Assembly (NCBI GenBank): GCA_903632075.3
Contig: CAHIKZ030005198.1
Span: forward strand, 879,001 to 943,000
Source: Acanthosepion pharaonis
Lineage: Eukaryota > Mollusca > Cephalopoda > Sepiida > Sepiidae
DNA length: 64,000 nucleotides
Reading direction: 5' to 3'
Shown here: in pieces, positions 1 through 10,017 of the stretch
Position numbering within the stretch: the stretch's first letter is position 1
How the letters are laid out: each line of letters starts with the position of its first letter
Made by a program: the position numbers and the translations under genes
The notes under the pieces: model-generated
The model's database searches: none
Told to the model about the DNA's origin: nothing
The model's input: the letters and a program-made list of their open reading frames with translations, nothing else

Positions 1-40
<40 letters not shown>
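1..40. repeat. (TA)n microsatellite
   Basis: Uninterrupted TA dinucleotides reach the window edge, so the true length is unknown. The tract forms the left flank of the TA-bounded element that follows. Confidence 0.95.
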
Positions 41-42
<2 letters not shown>

Positions 43-333
43 TAGATGCTGGTTTACAAAAGAAACACCATAACTGCAATGGTTAATTTTAAAATAATTA
101 TAACAGAGCACATTCACAGTTACATCTAGTTTGTCTTCACAATCCACCCCTGAATATGATCTCAGAGGAGATCAAAAGTACTTGGGTTAATAAAAAATAC
201 AGCACCTTCCTTGATGAATTTCATCTTACTTAACATCAAAAAGATAATTAGAGAACTAGAAAGGATTATTATAAAAATAGACATAATATGTCTATATTAT
301 TTGAAGAAAAATGTTTCAATGATGAAGATATGC

Positions 334-336
<3 letters not shown>
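41..336 (+). mobile_element. TA-flanked repeat, family G copy 1 (Penelope-type terminus?)
   Basis: About 295 bp bounded on both sides by (TA)n. It matches copies at 39.55-39.85 kb (minus) and 40.66-40.92 kb (plus), including ACAGCACCTTCCTTGATGAA and the run-up to the TA tract (GAAGATATG). At 150-176 it has CTGAATA, a GATCT/AGATC hairpin and then AAAAG, which is a degenerate hammerhead-like core (the other copies read CTGAAGA). The retroelement class is inference from that motif. No protein domain is visible. Confidence 0.6.

Positions 337-428
<92 letters not shown>
337..428. repeat. (TA)n(CA)n compound microsatellite
   Basis: About 40 TA units followed by about 6 AC units. The TA part is open in every frame and yields long Tyr-Ile runs that have no coding meaning. 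Confidence 0.95.
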
Positions 429-429
<1 letters not shown>

Positions 430-1690
430 TGTATATTTGGACAGCAATGCTTCTCTAATATATGTTTATATTTTTCTTGTATGCAAACAAGATTTCTTTT
501 TGGCACTTAGTGTGTATGGGAATGTCCAAATGATTGTTCAATTCCAAGCACTTTCAGCTAATCTATTAGACATTTTCAAAGATTTTAGTTGTCCTATTGT
601 AAAAAATGTTTGCATGTGCTTTTGTAAACAGTCTGAAAAATTGTTGAATGGTAGACATATTTTTAATTCTTGAATACAACTAGAGCATTATGGCTGTGTT
701 CATAGTTGATATTGCTAAGGGTTTTTTGCTTTTTTATTATAAGGGCATCAGTTATTTTTAGACACATATTTGCAGTTGGAGGTGCTTATCATATTTGCAT
801 TTTTGATAAGTATGTTGTTGATCGAAGTTGGTATATTTTCATGCTGGTATATTTGGCAGGTTGTTGGTATATTTTCATGCTGATAGAAATTTGATCTGAG
901 AGATATAGGGTCAGCTATTTTGATACGTGTGTGGTGTTACATCCAACCTAATTTATGAATTTGGTTTTTATGTACATATATGTGTTTGCAAACAAGTCAG
1001 GTTGAAAAGTAATTCAATGTTTAAAGAATTTTTTAAACTAGATATATATCTCTTAATATATCAATAAACTTAATTAAAAATTTCTAGGAATTAAACCATT
1101 TTTTTTCAAGGCCAACTGAAAATATTTGATTAACATTGAAATTTGACATTAGTAATGAATACTGCATAGGATTAAAATGTAATAATTATTTCTTAAACAT
1201 CACTGAAGTACATGCAGGGTGAATTAACTCTAAATGAAAAACATAATCATAAACTCATTTGCTAAATTTTACTTTACAAAACTAAATGAATATTTATTTT
1301 TACATGAACCTAACAAGTCTCCCTCAAACCAAATGCCACAATAATTTTATGTTAAATTTGAAAAAATTATTAATAAAGTAGAAGAGAAAATCAGAGTTGA
1401 TCAATAGAATCAATTATGTTGGCACAAATTGCTTACCAGTTTCAGTGTTAAGTGTTGGCTCATTGAAAACAGTCAAGAGGGATGGAAGCTTTCACCAGAA
1501 ATGGGTCATTTGTACTTACCTATAAAAAGAAAGAAAGACAAATTAACTAGCTGTACATATTATATATATATATATATATTAAAGGTAATAAATCCATTGG
1601 TATATAAACCAAGTGGATCCTAGTAATATAAAATATTAAAACTGATCCACAAAAGGAGCTCAATGTATTTATTATACTGAGCAAATAAAT
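429..1690. other. AT-rich stretch without recognised genes
   Basis: No domain-bearing reading frame or known repeat was recognised. A 17-bp unit, GGTATATTTTCATGCTG, occurs twice at 830-846 and 866-882. A short TA tract sits at 1560-1578. Confidence 0.5.
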
Positions 1691-1791
1691 AGTAGAAAAC
1701 CAAAAAATTCAAAACTACCTCATATGAGATATAGACCAATTTGAACAGACAAAAACTTACCCCATATGAGGAAATTTTGAATTTTTTGGTC

Positions 1792-1795
<4 letters not shown>
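1691..1795. repeat. Hairpin-forming inverted repeat next to (TA)n
   Basis: Left arm 1691-1727 (AGTAGAAAACCAAAAAATTC onward to CATATGAG) is the reverse complement of 1762-1795 with few mismatches, leaving a loop of about 35 bp. A (TA)n tract begins at the right end. An arm-like sequence with AATTCAAAATTACCTCAT also occurs at 48376, beside another TA tract, so this is probably a repeat family. Confidence 0.65.

Positions 1796-1832
<37 letters not shown>
1796..1832. repeat. (TA)n microsatellite
   Basis: Pure TA tract separating two inverted-repeat elements. Confidence 0.95.
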
Positions 1833-1835
<3 letters not shown>

Positions 1836-2033
1836 CTGAATAAATTACAAACATTATGTCTGTTTATTTTTGTTAAAATCCTTTCATATTCATGAATATT
1901 TTTTCATCTATTACAATTAAATAAGGCAAGAAATGCACTGTAACTTATTTAATTATAATATATAGAAAAATATTCATGAATATGAAAGGATTATGATAAA
2001 AATAGGCAGACAATGTTTGTCATTTATTCAATC
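1833..2033. mobile_element. Foldback element, ~93-bp arms
   Basis: Arms 1833-1925 and 1944-2033 are reverse complements for about 90 bp. Both contain CTTTCATATTCATGAATATT or its complement. The loop is only about 18 bp. There is no coding capacity. The left end abuts (TA)n. It is compatible with a palindromic MITE; the superfamily cannot be assigned. Confidence 0.75.
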
Positions 2034-2068
2034 AGACATGTCTAAAAGAGAATTTGCTGCCTAAATAC

Positions 2069-2069
<1 letters not shown>

Positions 2070-2122
<53 letters not shown>

Positions 2123-2198
2123 ATATGTATAGGAAAACGATCTATAAATTTTTATACATCAAAAACAATTTTAGGAAAATCTATGGACAAAGTGGAAA

Positions 2199-2243
<45 letters not shown>

Positions 2244-2260
2244 AAACAAGTTTTAAAATA
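2070..2260. repeat. Two (TA)n tracts
   Basis: TA tracts at about 2072-2118 and 2201-2240 with about 80 bp of AT-rich sequence between them. That spacer is not recognised. Confidence 0.9.
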
Positions 2261-2553
2261 GGGATCATAATATAATATTTAATGATTAACATCAATTACA
2301 ATAAATATAATCTTGATTAAAATCTGATAAAATAAAGATAACTTAAGGTGTCTTTCATCCGACACTTCGTTAGAAGTAAATAAATTGTAAATTAAATTAC
2401 CGAAGGGATAGTTTCTTTAAATAAGATCTTAAAAGAAGGAAGGTGGGGAGGGAAGAAAGAAATAGAACAAAAAGAAAAAAAAAAGGTCATCCAGAATGAG
2501 TCATGATTCACCAAACAATTCTAATTTGTGTCTGAGTTCTCTCTGTCTACATA

Positions 2554-2560
2554 AAACGGA

Positions 2561-2620
<60 letters not shown>
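2554..2620. repeat. (TA)n microsatellite
   Basis: About 28 TA units. The 290 bp upstream (2261-2553) contain no recognised feature. Confidence 0.95.
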
Positions 2621-2623
<3 letters not shown>

Positions 2624-2771
2624 ACAAGCATGAAATCACAAGTCATTATGACTGAGGGATTGAGTGTACTAGCCTTGTTCAGATTGTTGATCATGCCAGA
2701 TAATGCAATCACTCCCAAAAACTGTAAATAAGGTCTGCTTGGCATCAGACTAGCTAAAAATGAAAATTAAC

Positions 2772-3105
2772 CAAATATGTGAGCATCGACAATGTTTTAG
2801 AAAAAATGGAAACAAAAAGGAACTTATACTTGACATCAGGAAGAAACAGTTGAAATTTCTAGAGCACATGAGGAAAGAGGGCTTGGAAAATCTGATACTC
2901 ACAGGAAAGATTAAAAACAAGAGGGATAGAGGAAAATACCATAGTGAGCTTGAGGAAATGGATGATGGAACAGAGTTTAGTATGTAAATAGTCTAGGGTT
3001 TAGGAGAAATAACAAAAAGATAAAAATTTTTTAATAGCGACAAAGAACAGGAAACTGTGGAGAACCATACTAACCTATGTCCTGAAAGGACATGCCACAC
3101 AAAGA
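2772..3105 (+). pseudogene. LINE family B, 3' end of ORF2 (relic)
   Basis: Translation gives RKKQLKFLEH, MRKEGLENLILTGKI and KRDRGK, the region after the reverse transcriptase domain that recurs in every family B copy in this window. Downstream, after stops and frameshifts, comes a degraded version of the terminal 'ATKDRK LWRAMI' block, then the 3' motif CCTGAAAGGACATG. Only the last ~110 codons are present, as expected for a 5'-truncated insertion. The family is RTE/I-like by general resemblance; the exact clade is uncertain. Confidence 0.8.
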
Positions 3106-3740
3106 AGAACTGAAAACATTAACATTGTTAATGCTGACCAGTGACGGTTGAAAGTACAAAGGTAATGAATTTTGGTTAGTTTATCCATAAAATCAATAAC
3201 AGATAAATGCTAATATGCAAAATGGAAAACTGTAAGAAAAAAAGTATGGATAAACCTCATCAATTTCAATAAAACATCTTTGAATTAATTTTTGCAGCCT
3301 AAATGTGTACATGTGTGCCAATTTAGCTCATTAGTTTGGTTTTTGTTCTGCTAAAGGATATAATGATGGCATGTCTGTCATCAAACAACTCCAGGAAATT
3401 GCATACCTCTCTTATAGGAAATTGTATACCTGCTATGTTGACCTCATTGCAGCATATAACTGCATCCTTTATAAACCGCCTTCTAGGCTGTGAATCCACT
3501 GAATGCATCGATCTAATAGAAGAACTTTATCAGTCCAGAAAATCCTAGATTTCTTGCAAGGACACGCCAATACTGAAACATATCTGACGTCATCAACAAG
3601 GAGGAAATGAGAACCCCAGTCTGTTTTAATTTTTCCTCTGTACACTGACAAGCACAGATGTGATGAGATTAGGTACTGATCATTTAAGCATTCCATACCA
3701 CATCCCAAATGAATCTACCAACAGGAGACAACAATGTTTC

Positions 3741-4080
3741 TTTACATTATTCGGACTGTTATCCTCATCTTCCTTGCTATATTCGTAATGTTTTAGCCAT
3801 TGTACACTTCAGCCATCTTCAGGTGATTGGAATTTTGAACTGAACCCTTTATTTTGTCTACCAAGGTAGATTGTTCTAGTTCCACGTGACATACCTCTTC
3901 TGGATAACGGAGACACCTGGAAGAGGCATGACACGTGGAACTAGAACAATCTACCCCAGTGGACAAAATAAAGGGTTCAGTTCAAAATTCCAATCACCTG
4001 AAGAAGGCTGGAGTGTACAATGGCTGAAACATTGTGAATATGGCAATAAAGATGAGGATAACAGTCCAAATAATGTAAAT
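3741..4080. mobile_element. Family F foldback element, copy 1
   Basis: Arms 3741-3890 and 3929-4080 are reverse complements (about 150 bp each, spacer ~38 bp). Each arm runs from TTTACATTA at the outer end to a CACGTGGAAC/GTTCCACGTG block at the inner end. Read toward the outer end, each arm has CTGAAGA, a G.U-rich hairpin and GAAAC (right arm: from about 4001). It lies inside a LINE D reverse transcriptase, so it inserted after that LINE. Its apparent reading frame (SSKFQSPEEG) recurs in other copies but has no known domain. Confidence 0.8.
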
Positions 4081-4289
4081 AATCATAATACCTCATCTGA
4101 GAGACATAGACAAATACTGATCTCCTTTCCAAGGCCAATGTACTAATGATAAGAGGGACTATGCTGATGACATAAGTATTCATAATTGGGATAAGAATGA
4201 CCTTGTAGAGAAAATCAACATCCTCCACCAAGTGTTCTATGAAATAAGACTCAGAATAAACATTTCCAAAACAGAAAATCTGGAATTGG

Positions 4290-4731
4290 TTTGGTTTGGT
4301 TTGTTTTACAGCATATCAATCTCAATGGGTTATTTAACGCCGACAAAATTTTTATTGCTGGTAATATTTTGTTTTGTCAAAAATCTATTTCTGGTAATAT
4401 TTTTCTTTCAAAAATGTATTGCTGGTATTAGTTTTTTTTTTCTTCGAAAATTTATTGCTGGAAATAATTTTTTTTACAAAGTATTTCTGGTATTAAAACC
4501 TGTTTTCACACTTTCATAGTGTTTTTACCCCAGTTTCAAGGTTAATTATTTGCCCATAGCTAGGAGCCTAACAGGTGCTACCACCCCGAGTCAGGGTGGA
4601 CCTGAGAACACCATCAATTAAGATGTGGTTCCACACTCCTCAAAACCTCCTGATCAGAGGCCTTGCTGTTGAACTTAGTTTATTGTCTTACCCAGGATGC
4701 AGATATAGTTTATTGTCATGCCCAGGACGGG
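4290..4731 (-). mobile_element. Family E SINE-like element with 12-bp target duplication
   Basis: Flanked by perfect 12-bp direct repeats ATCTGGAATTGG at 4278-4289 and 4732-4743. Removing the insert plus one repeat restores the LINE D reading frame across the site. The left end (GGGTTATTTAACGCC region) is the reverse complement of the 3' tail shared by the tRNA-SINEs at 16, 20 and 47 kb, so the element is oriented on the minus strand with its 3' end at 4290. The middle holds diverged short tandem units, and a conserved 5' block carries CACCCTGACTCGGGGTGG. Related copies are at 14.2 and 52.2 kb. Confidence 0.8.
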
Positions 4732-5510
4732 ATCTGGAATTGGAATGAAAGCAGTGATGGCATGTACACTGAATCCTTGATTTACTAAATGCAAAACATT
4801 TCAAATACCTCTGTGTATGGATCAATTATAAGAAATTTAGTATAGGAGATCAGAGAATTAAACATAAAATAGGCTGTGCTACTTATGCGTCATAAATAGC
4901 CTTGTCAGATTAAGACATTCATATGTATGTCAGGCATGTCACCAAACCTATTCAGAAATGTCTAAAATACCTGCTGTATACAACTGCTTTCTCAGACAAT
5001 GGTTAAAAATGGCGTTGAGTGAGTGAAGCCTGTGGGTGAAGACCATCCTTCTTTGAACCTTGCAGACTGACACTACAGAATCCCAAACAAAGAACTGTAC
5101 CAAATAATAGAAACCACATGACTTGAAGACTTTCAGCAATGGCAACAACTAAAATGCATATTACATGTAACTCTAAAAGAAAATAATGACAATCAAGATG
5201 TTGATGTTCCACAGTACTTCAAACAAAAGGAAGGAAAACCCCCATCAATACCGGAAATAGCAATAACAGCTACTGGACTTAAGAAAACTATTTTCCTGAA
5301 AAATTATTTTAAGAGAAAGACTATAAATTTCAATCAAATGTAATACTGGCTGCTTGTAAGGAAACAGCTACTATCACCATAATCATTACCATATTTAGGA
5401 ATATCTTGTCTTATTCTTATATAGTATTGCTCAATTATTGTTTGCTCTGCTTCCATAGTTTAAATCTTTATTTATCAAATAATTCATGCAGTTCCTTTAA
5501 TTCTATCGAT

Positions 5511-5690
5511 ATATTTCCAAATCTTATACAAAATTTTCAACAATTACTCCATTTATAAACATGTAAAATCTAAGCTACTGAAATAACTGTATTATGTTAT
5601 TTTATAGAAATTAATAATGAATTTCCTCTGAACAAATGTATATACTAGAATCCCAGGTAAAATAACAAAAGCAATTATTATGAATGGATT
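5511..5690. repeat. Dispersed repeat I, uninterrupted copy
   Basis: Matches 18785-18833 joined to 19121-19235, sharing CAAAATTTTCA, TAAAATCTAAGCTACTGAA and AATCCCAGGTA. The other copy contains a LINE insertion, so this one serves as the empty site. No coding potential was seen; identity unknown. Confidence 0.7.
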
Positions 5691-5913
5691 CATCTGAATT
5701 TTGTTGGCTTTTATTGTGACGTTTCTGCTGTTGTACCTTCTGGTCATACTGATCTTCTTGTAGATTTTAGTAGCCATTCAGAAATATAAAACACAACACT
5801 TTATTTCATACACAGAGGTATGCCGTTCTCATTTCAGTAACTGTTACATCTTGTGTATTTTCTATGGAACATTCAGAACTAATTCTAAATACTAACAGCA
5901 ACTAGTCTCAGTA

Positions 5914-5956
<43 letters not shown>

Positions 5957-6560
5957 AATAATGGCAAATCCTATAATAAAGATTTCAAAAGGATAACATT
6001 TTTTTTTTTTTACTTTATATCTGAGAATCCCAAGTATGCATTCTAAACTCATAGAGTTCATGCTATCTGATGAATCCAAAACTTTGCTTCTTTGTTCTGT
6101 TTGTTTTTGTTATACTAAAAAGAGAACAATATATAAAAATATATATATTTATGTCAATTTTTTTTACTTCAATTCTTTGTAAATCTCTTACAATGAAAGA
6201 TCTGCTCATTTTGTGTGCATTAGATCCTTGGAATCTTATATATGATTAATATAATTAATACAAATAAAATTTGTCATTTAGATGATTGGTGTTATATTCA
6301 ACACCACTGTTCTAGAGTGTTGTAGGCAAACTTTTGTAATTGTTCAGTCCACTCATCAGGAGGTTTCAGCAATTGATTCCCGTTTTTCTCATTTTTTGTT
6401 ATTTTTAGATGCAATTAAAGTTGGGATGATCTTATTATTGGTGTTAGGTAGATTTCTGTTTCTCTCTTTTTTTTTTTTTTGTGTGTGCATGCTTGCACAC
6501 ACAAAGAAATGTGAGTATGTGCATATGTATTGAGAATATATATAAATATAGTCTATAGTA
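5691..6560. other. No gene; contains (CA)n at 5917-5951
   Basis: AT-rich sequence with a (CA)17 tract at 5917-5951 and short homopolymers. The only long open frames cross the microsatellite. Nothing else was recognised. Confidence 0.5.
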
Positions 6561-6561
6561 A

Positions 6562-6972
6562 GAGGAGGCACGGTGGAGTAATGGATAGCGGCTTGGATTG
6601 AGGAATTGTAGAGCCGAGTTCGAATTCCAGTCAAATCCATTATATTCACTTACGTGCTAATACCCTTGGGAAAGGTGTGAATCCTCTTCTTCTCCCTCCA
6701 GCTATGGGTAAATAGCAGGACAGATGGGGTTCTATAGCTTTGGATGGTAACTGGTCTAGGAGAAGGACAACTCTGAATTCAAAACCTGCGGAGGGTTGTT
6801 TGGGGACCTTGTGGCACTTAGTGCACGAGGTCTCTGAATTCGGCCCTTCAAAAAGTGTGGCTGGTCTTGTATGAAACCTTCACCACTATAATCAAATCTC
6901 ATGTGCTGTTGTCGGGTTGTCGGTTTCCTGGGAACTGATCTGCTTGACCCTCATACGACGGGAGAGTCGACT
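6562..6972 (+). mobile_element. tRNA-derived SINE, long octopus-type, near full length
   Basis: The head has pol III promoter-like boxes: TGGAGTAATGG at 6573-6583 (A box) and GAGTTCGAATTCC at 6616-6628 (B box). The body has TACCCTTGGGAAAGGTGTGA, AGCTATGGGTAAATAGCAGG and CTTGTGGCACTTAGTGCA, which recur at 41.0, 51.6, 56.7 and 57.2 kb and, reversed, at 18.0 kb. The ends lie in similar TATAGTCTATA-like sequence, a probable target duplication (left about 6545-6559, right 6970-6985). It has no protein; transcription by RNA polymerase III and LINE-driven retroposition are known for the class. Confidence 0.9.
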
Positions 6973-7446
6973 ATATATAGTCTATATATAAAATAGAAAA
7001 GATGACAACTTGAATTTCAGCTGTGCAGCTTGGATGCAATAAACCATACTATTGGCATCATACAGCTACATCTTAAAAAGACAACCATGAAAAGAAATCA
7101 ACAACACCTAACAACAAACCCCTTGAAAATGGCTAAAGAAGTGGCAGAAGTACTTGAGAGAATAGATACTAGAGACAATTTTTGCATTCCCTTACCTGGA
7201 CCAAATGGAAAAATTTTAAAATTTTAGGTCAGTGAAACCCATTTCAAAGAATGGTTACTGTCCATATATGTGCGTGTGTGTATGTGTGTGCAATTTTATT
7301 TTAATTTTAAAATTACAATTTAATCACAATTGATTGCTTACCTTCAGTGGTATATACAAAGTATAATTTATTTACTATGACAAAATTTCGTCATTACTAA
7401 GTATCAAAACTAGGTTGCTGATAATTACCAACCATAAGTTAATCTA
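6973..7446. other. No recognised gene
   Basis: A 65-codon open frame at 7030-7227 follows an acceptor-like TTTCAG at 7015-7020. It has no recognisable domain and AT-driven composition, so I do not call it a gene. A (TG)n-like patch is near 7267-7290. Confidence 0.4.
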
Positions 7447-7526
7447 TTTACATGTGGACTATTGTCTTCATCTTCGTTGGTTTCATAACACCCACAAAGA
7501 TGAGGACAATAGTTCAAGTGTAAATA
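7447..7526. mobile_element. Family F foldback element, short copy
   Basis: Only the outer ends of the two family F arms remain, placed head to head: GGACTATTGTCTTCATCTT and AAAGATGAGGACAATAGTT around a spacer of about 15 bp. It probably arose by internal deletion of a longer copy. Confidence 0.7.
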
Positions 7527-8084
7527 ATGATAACTCCACATCACAGAAATTCAGATAGGAATAAAAAAAAATCTATTCTTATAGACAGAGAAGGAAGATG
7601 AGAAGAGGTTCATTATTATTATATATGACATTAGCCATAATTACGTTTACTACAATAGATTTGATTTTTTTTTGTTCTTAAGATTTCTCATAAGTTAATC
7701 TCTGAAAGGCATATTTTCCAGAAGTAATCTCTGATCAGTATGGAATAAAAGGATGTAGCATATTATTTACCACACCTGATGGTTTAACATTTTAACCTGA
7801 ATTTCTATTGTTAAATCACTGGATACTCTTTCAGAAATTTAATTTTAGCCTCTATGCTTTCACTGAGATTAGCATTCATTCACTGAAGAGAAGAACAAGA
7901 AAAATAAAATTTGCTGGATTTATGAAAAACAGATTGAAACAAGCCTAGATTTGCTTGTTGCAAGTTTCTGTGAAAAACACACCTTTCTGATGTCTTTCTT
8001 TATATAAGGTCTACAGCAGCATGGGGCTTTTTCTCAAGTGAACTAATCTTACAGTGCTGTTCTAATTACACTACTATAGAATCT

Positions 8085-8085
<1 letters not shown>
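7527..8085. other. No recognised gene
   Basis: AT-rich sequence without conserved frame or identified repeat. Confidence 0.45.

Positions 8086-8131
<46 letters not shown>
8086..8131. repeat. (TA)n microsatellite
   Basis: About 21 TA units at the left border of a large foldback element. Confidence 0.95.
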
Positions 8132-8138
<7 letters not shown>

Positions 8139-8850
8139 GAAATATGACAAACAGAAAACTGTTTCATTGCAACTAGATTTGATTACATGTTTTGCCTTTC
8201 TAGGCTTCATCAGATCCCATAAAGAAATATGTATGTCCGTGTGTAATTAAATAATAAATCATTGGTACTTTTTCGCTAAGCTGGTGTTTCTTGTTACTTG
8301 ACAGAAGAAAAGAATGAAAATGAGAGACCTTTTTAAAAAGCCGTTAATATTCTGTATCTTTTCTTTATAATTCTTAGTTCCTGTTAAAAGTTATTTCTAT
8401 ATTCTCTCAGCTTTTCTGTATTAAATTAAAGGTAAAATCCTAATCTTATTTTCAGAATGACTCGAAAGCAAGAGATTGATATAGCTTTTCTGAAATTAAT
8501 TTATGGTAAATCCTTATCCCATTTTTCAGAATGGATTGAAAGTAAAAAAATTATGTTTTTAGGTCTGTCTATGTGTTTTCCATGTTGACAATATGTGTAT
8601 AAAACAGGATATGGAATCCTAACAAAGTTTTGATGAAACATGAGCTTAGCAGAAAAAATACTAATGATTTAAGCATACGCACAAACAGACACATATATAT
8701 TTCTTTCTTTTGTTTTTGGATCTAATGAAGCCTAGTAAAGTGAAATACATTATCAAATCTAGTTTCAATGAAATGGTTTTCCATTTATCATATTTCTTCA
8801 AAACTCTGTTGGGATTCTATACCCTATTTTACAAACACACACACATATAT
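8132..8850. mobile_element. Large foldback element with hammerhead-like cores in both arms
   Basis: Arms about 8132-8320 and 8600-8850 are reverse complements (shared AACTAGATTTGAT, GCTTCAT and GCTAAGCT blocks). On the minus strand of the left arm, CTGATGA (8213-8207) is followed by an AGCCT/AGGC hairpin and AAAAC (8193-8189). On the plus strand of the right arm, CTAATGA (8722) is followed by a similar hairpin and GAAAT. The centre has two diverged direct repeats near 8410-8465 and 8485-8540. TA-rich sequence lies at both ends. Probably a Penelope-type terminal pair or a derivative (inference). Confidence 0.65.
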
Positions 8851-8860
8851 ATATATATAC
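8845..8860. repeat. Short (CA)(TA) tract
   Basis: CACACACACACATATATATA-type sequence closes the right end of the foldback element. Confidence 0.8.
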
Positions 8861-8924
8861 ATCCATATATTTGATCTGACATGCTATACCATTTAGCTAC
8901 AGAGAAGTGTCTTGTTAGCAAAAT

Positions 8925-9331
8925 CCAAAATTACTGTTTATAAACACAATCTTCAATGATCGATCACATCTGCTCAAGAAACATTTCTTAATGTAAACAA
9001 TGACAACATATGAAATGGATTAAGTCCGACAATTATTTAATATATATTTGTTTATATGTAATTTTAATAGATACAATTTATTTAAGTAAATGCTCTGTTT
9101 TTTAATTAAACAGTATGAATTACATTTATTGGCCTGAAAGAAATTTCATAGAAAGTATGCATTCTCCGACAGGAATCAAACCTGTATTCCTATATGGAAA
9201 CTGTCATTTGATCAAACCATCATTGGGATTAATCTGTTTCATTATATGTTGTCACTGTTTATGTTAAGATACATTTCGTGAGCAGATATGATCAATCAAG
9301 AAAAAGTGTTAAGGATTGTGTTTATAAACAG

Positions 9332-9335
<4 letters not shown>
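8925..9335. mobile_element. Foldback element with internal tRNA-like block, next to (TA)n
   Basis: Arms 8925-9025 and 9228-9335 are reverse complements with shared ACTGTTTATAAACACAATC and ATCACATCTGCTCA-like blocks. Inside the right half, on the minus strand at about 9240-9163, is a tRNA-like segment with a perfect T-arm (ACAGG, TTTGATT, CCTGT) and a possible A box. The acceptor stem does not pair, so it is not a tRNA gene. The right end meets (TA)n at 9336-9362. Confidence 0.55.

Positions 9336-9362
<27 letters not shown>
9336..9362. repeat. (TA)n microsatellite
   Basis: TA tract ending in TATAGAAAAG. Confidence 0.9.
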
Positions 9363-9367
<5 letters not shown>

Positions 9368-9420
9368 AAGTTTCAAATTAAAAAATAATAATGTTTTATT
9401 TTATGAAAGTATTTATTTAT

Positions 9421-9475
9421 TTATATATATATATTTGATATTTCAAATTGTCCTCAATTTTTCATCAGAAATAAC
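9421..9475 (-). ncRNA. Hammerhead-like core beside (TA)n
   Basis: On the minus strand CTGATGA (9468-9462) is followed by a perfect 6-bp hairpin AAATTG/CAATTT with an AGGA loop and then GAAAT (9444-9440). This fits the CUGANGA, stem II, GAAA order of hammerhead cores. A TA run at 9422-9434 lies immediately on its left. Stems I and III are not convincing by eye, so activity is not claimed. Confidence 0.4.
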
Positions 9476-9781
9476 TGTTTGTTACAAATAAATTAAAATT
9501 ACTGTTTGTTAGCAAGTAGCGTCCTTCGCGAGACGTGGATGTCATGTGATATGGAATGTCACTGTTCGGATATTCCTAACTTAAATCTAACTGTCATAAA
9601 TATTTTAAATGTTGTTTAAAAAAAATTTTTTCTACTATATCTAAAAAAATTGCTTAACTATTGAAATATTGCAGAACCTAGTTTTCAGAATACACTTAAT
9701 TTTGGTAGAATCAGAGAACATTCCTTAATATTATAAACAAACTGTACTTTTACTAACAGGTTCTGAGAATTAGCTGAATCC

Positions 9782-9785
<4 letters not shown>

Positions 9786-9828
<43 letters not shown>
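9786..9828. repeat. (TA)n microsatellite
   Basis: About 20 TA units. Confidence 0.95.
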
Positions 9829-9831
<3 letters not shown>

Positions 9832-9834
9832 TAT

Positions 9835-10017
9835 TTAAAAATTATAACATAAATATGTTATAAAATAACTACAAAAATAGCCATTTTGTTTCAACACCTC
9901 TGGTGTCTTATCAAGTGATGATGTTGAATGTAGAATAAAGGGTTTTAAAAGATTCAAATTAATTAAACACCCCTCACAAGGGGAAACGCTGTTACATAAG
10001 CTGGAATGACCAATCAA
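9835..10017 (-). mobile_element. TA-flanked fragment with hammerhead-like core (Penelope-type end?)
   Basis: On the minus strand a perfect ACACC/GGTGT hairpin (9897-9909 region) sits between TTGATAAG and GAAAC (9892-9888), close to a hammerhead core. The 60-codon open frame over it has no known domain. The (TA)n tract at 9786-9828 lies directly downstream on the minus strand. Classification is inference from motif and context. Confidence 0.4.

Larger units (their letters stand above)
3330..5290 (+). pseudogene. LINE family D reverse transcriptase (relic, interrupted twice)
   Basis: Pieces of one non-LTR reverse transcriptase lie in order on the plus strand. Near 3360-3480 is a palm motif A equivalent (CYVDLIAAYN, carrying the catalytic Asp), then DLIEELYQS and IPYHIPNES. 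At 4160-4171 is motif C, YADD, followed by NDLVEKINILHQVF and INISKTENLEL. From about 4785 comes FKYLCVWINYKKFSIGD, and then RIPNKELYQI and EDFQQWQQLKCILHVT. Frameshifts and stops are frequent. A foldback element (3741-4080) splits the segment before YADD, and a SINE-like element (4290-4731) splits it after KTENLEL with a duplicated target site. A second copy of the C-terminal part is at 33.6-34.0 kb. Confidence 0.85.

Noticed and set aside
211..510. 99-codon frame with Tyr-Ile repeats, and its mirror on the minus strand
   Set aside because: Produced by the (TA)n tract; no domain outside the repeat.
3886..4146. Conserved-looking peptide shared by several loci (SSKFQSPEEG and DEDNSP motifs)
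   Set aside because: It is the translation of the family F arm, present on both arms and in several broken versions; no sign of selection on a protein.
7030..7227. 65-codon frame preceded by an acceptor-like TTTCAG
   Set aside because: No recognised domain, AT-driven residue use, no donor or partner exon that I can support.
9163..9240. tRNA gene on the minus strand
   Set aside because: Only the T-arm is convincing; no pairing acceptor stem.
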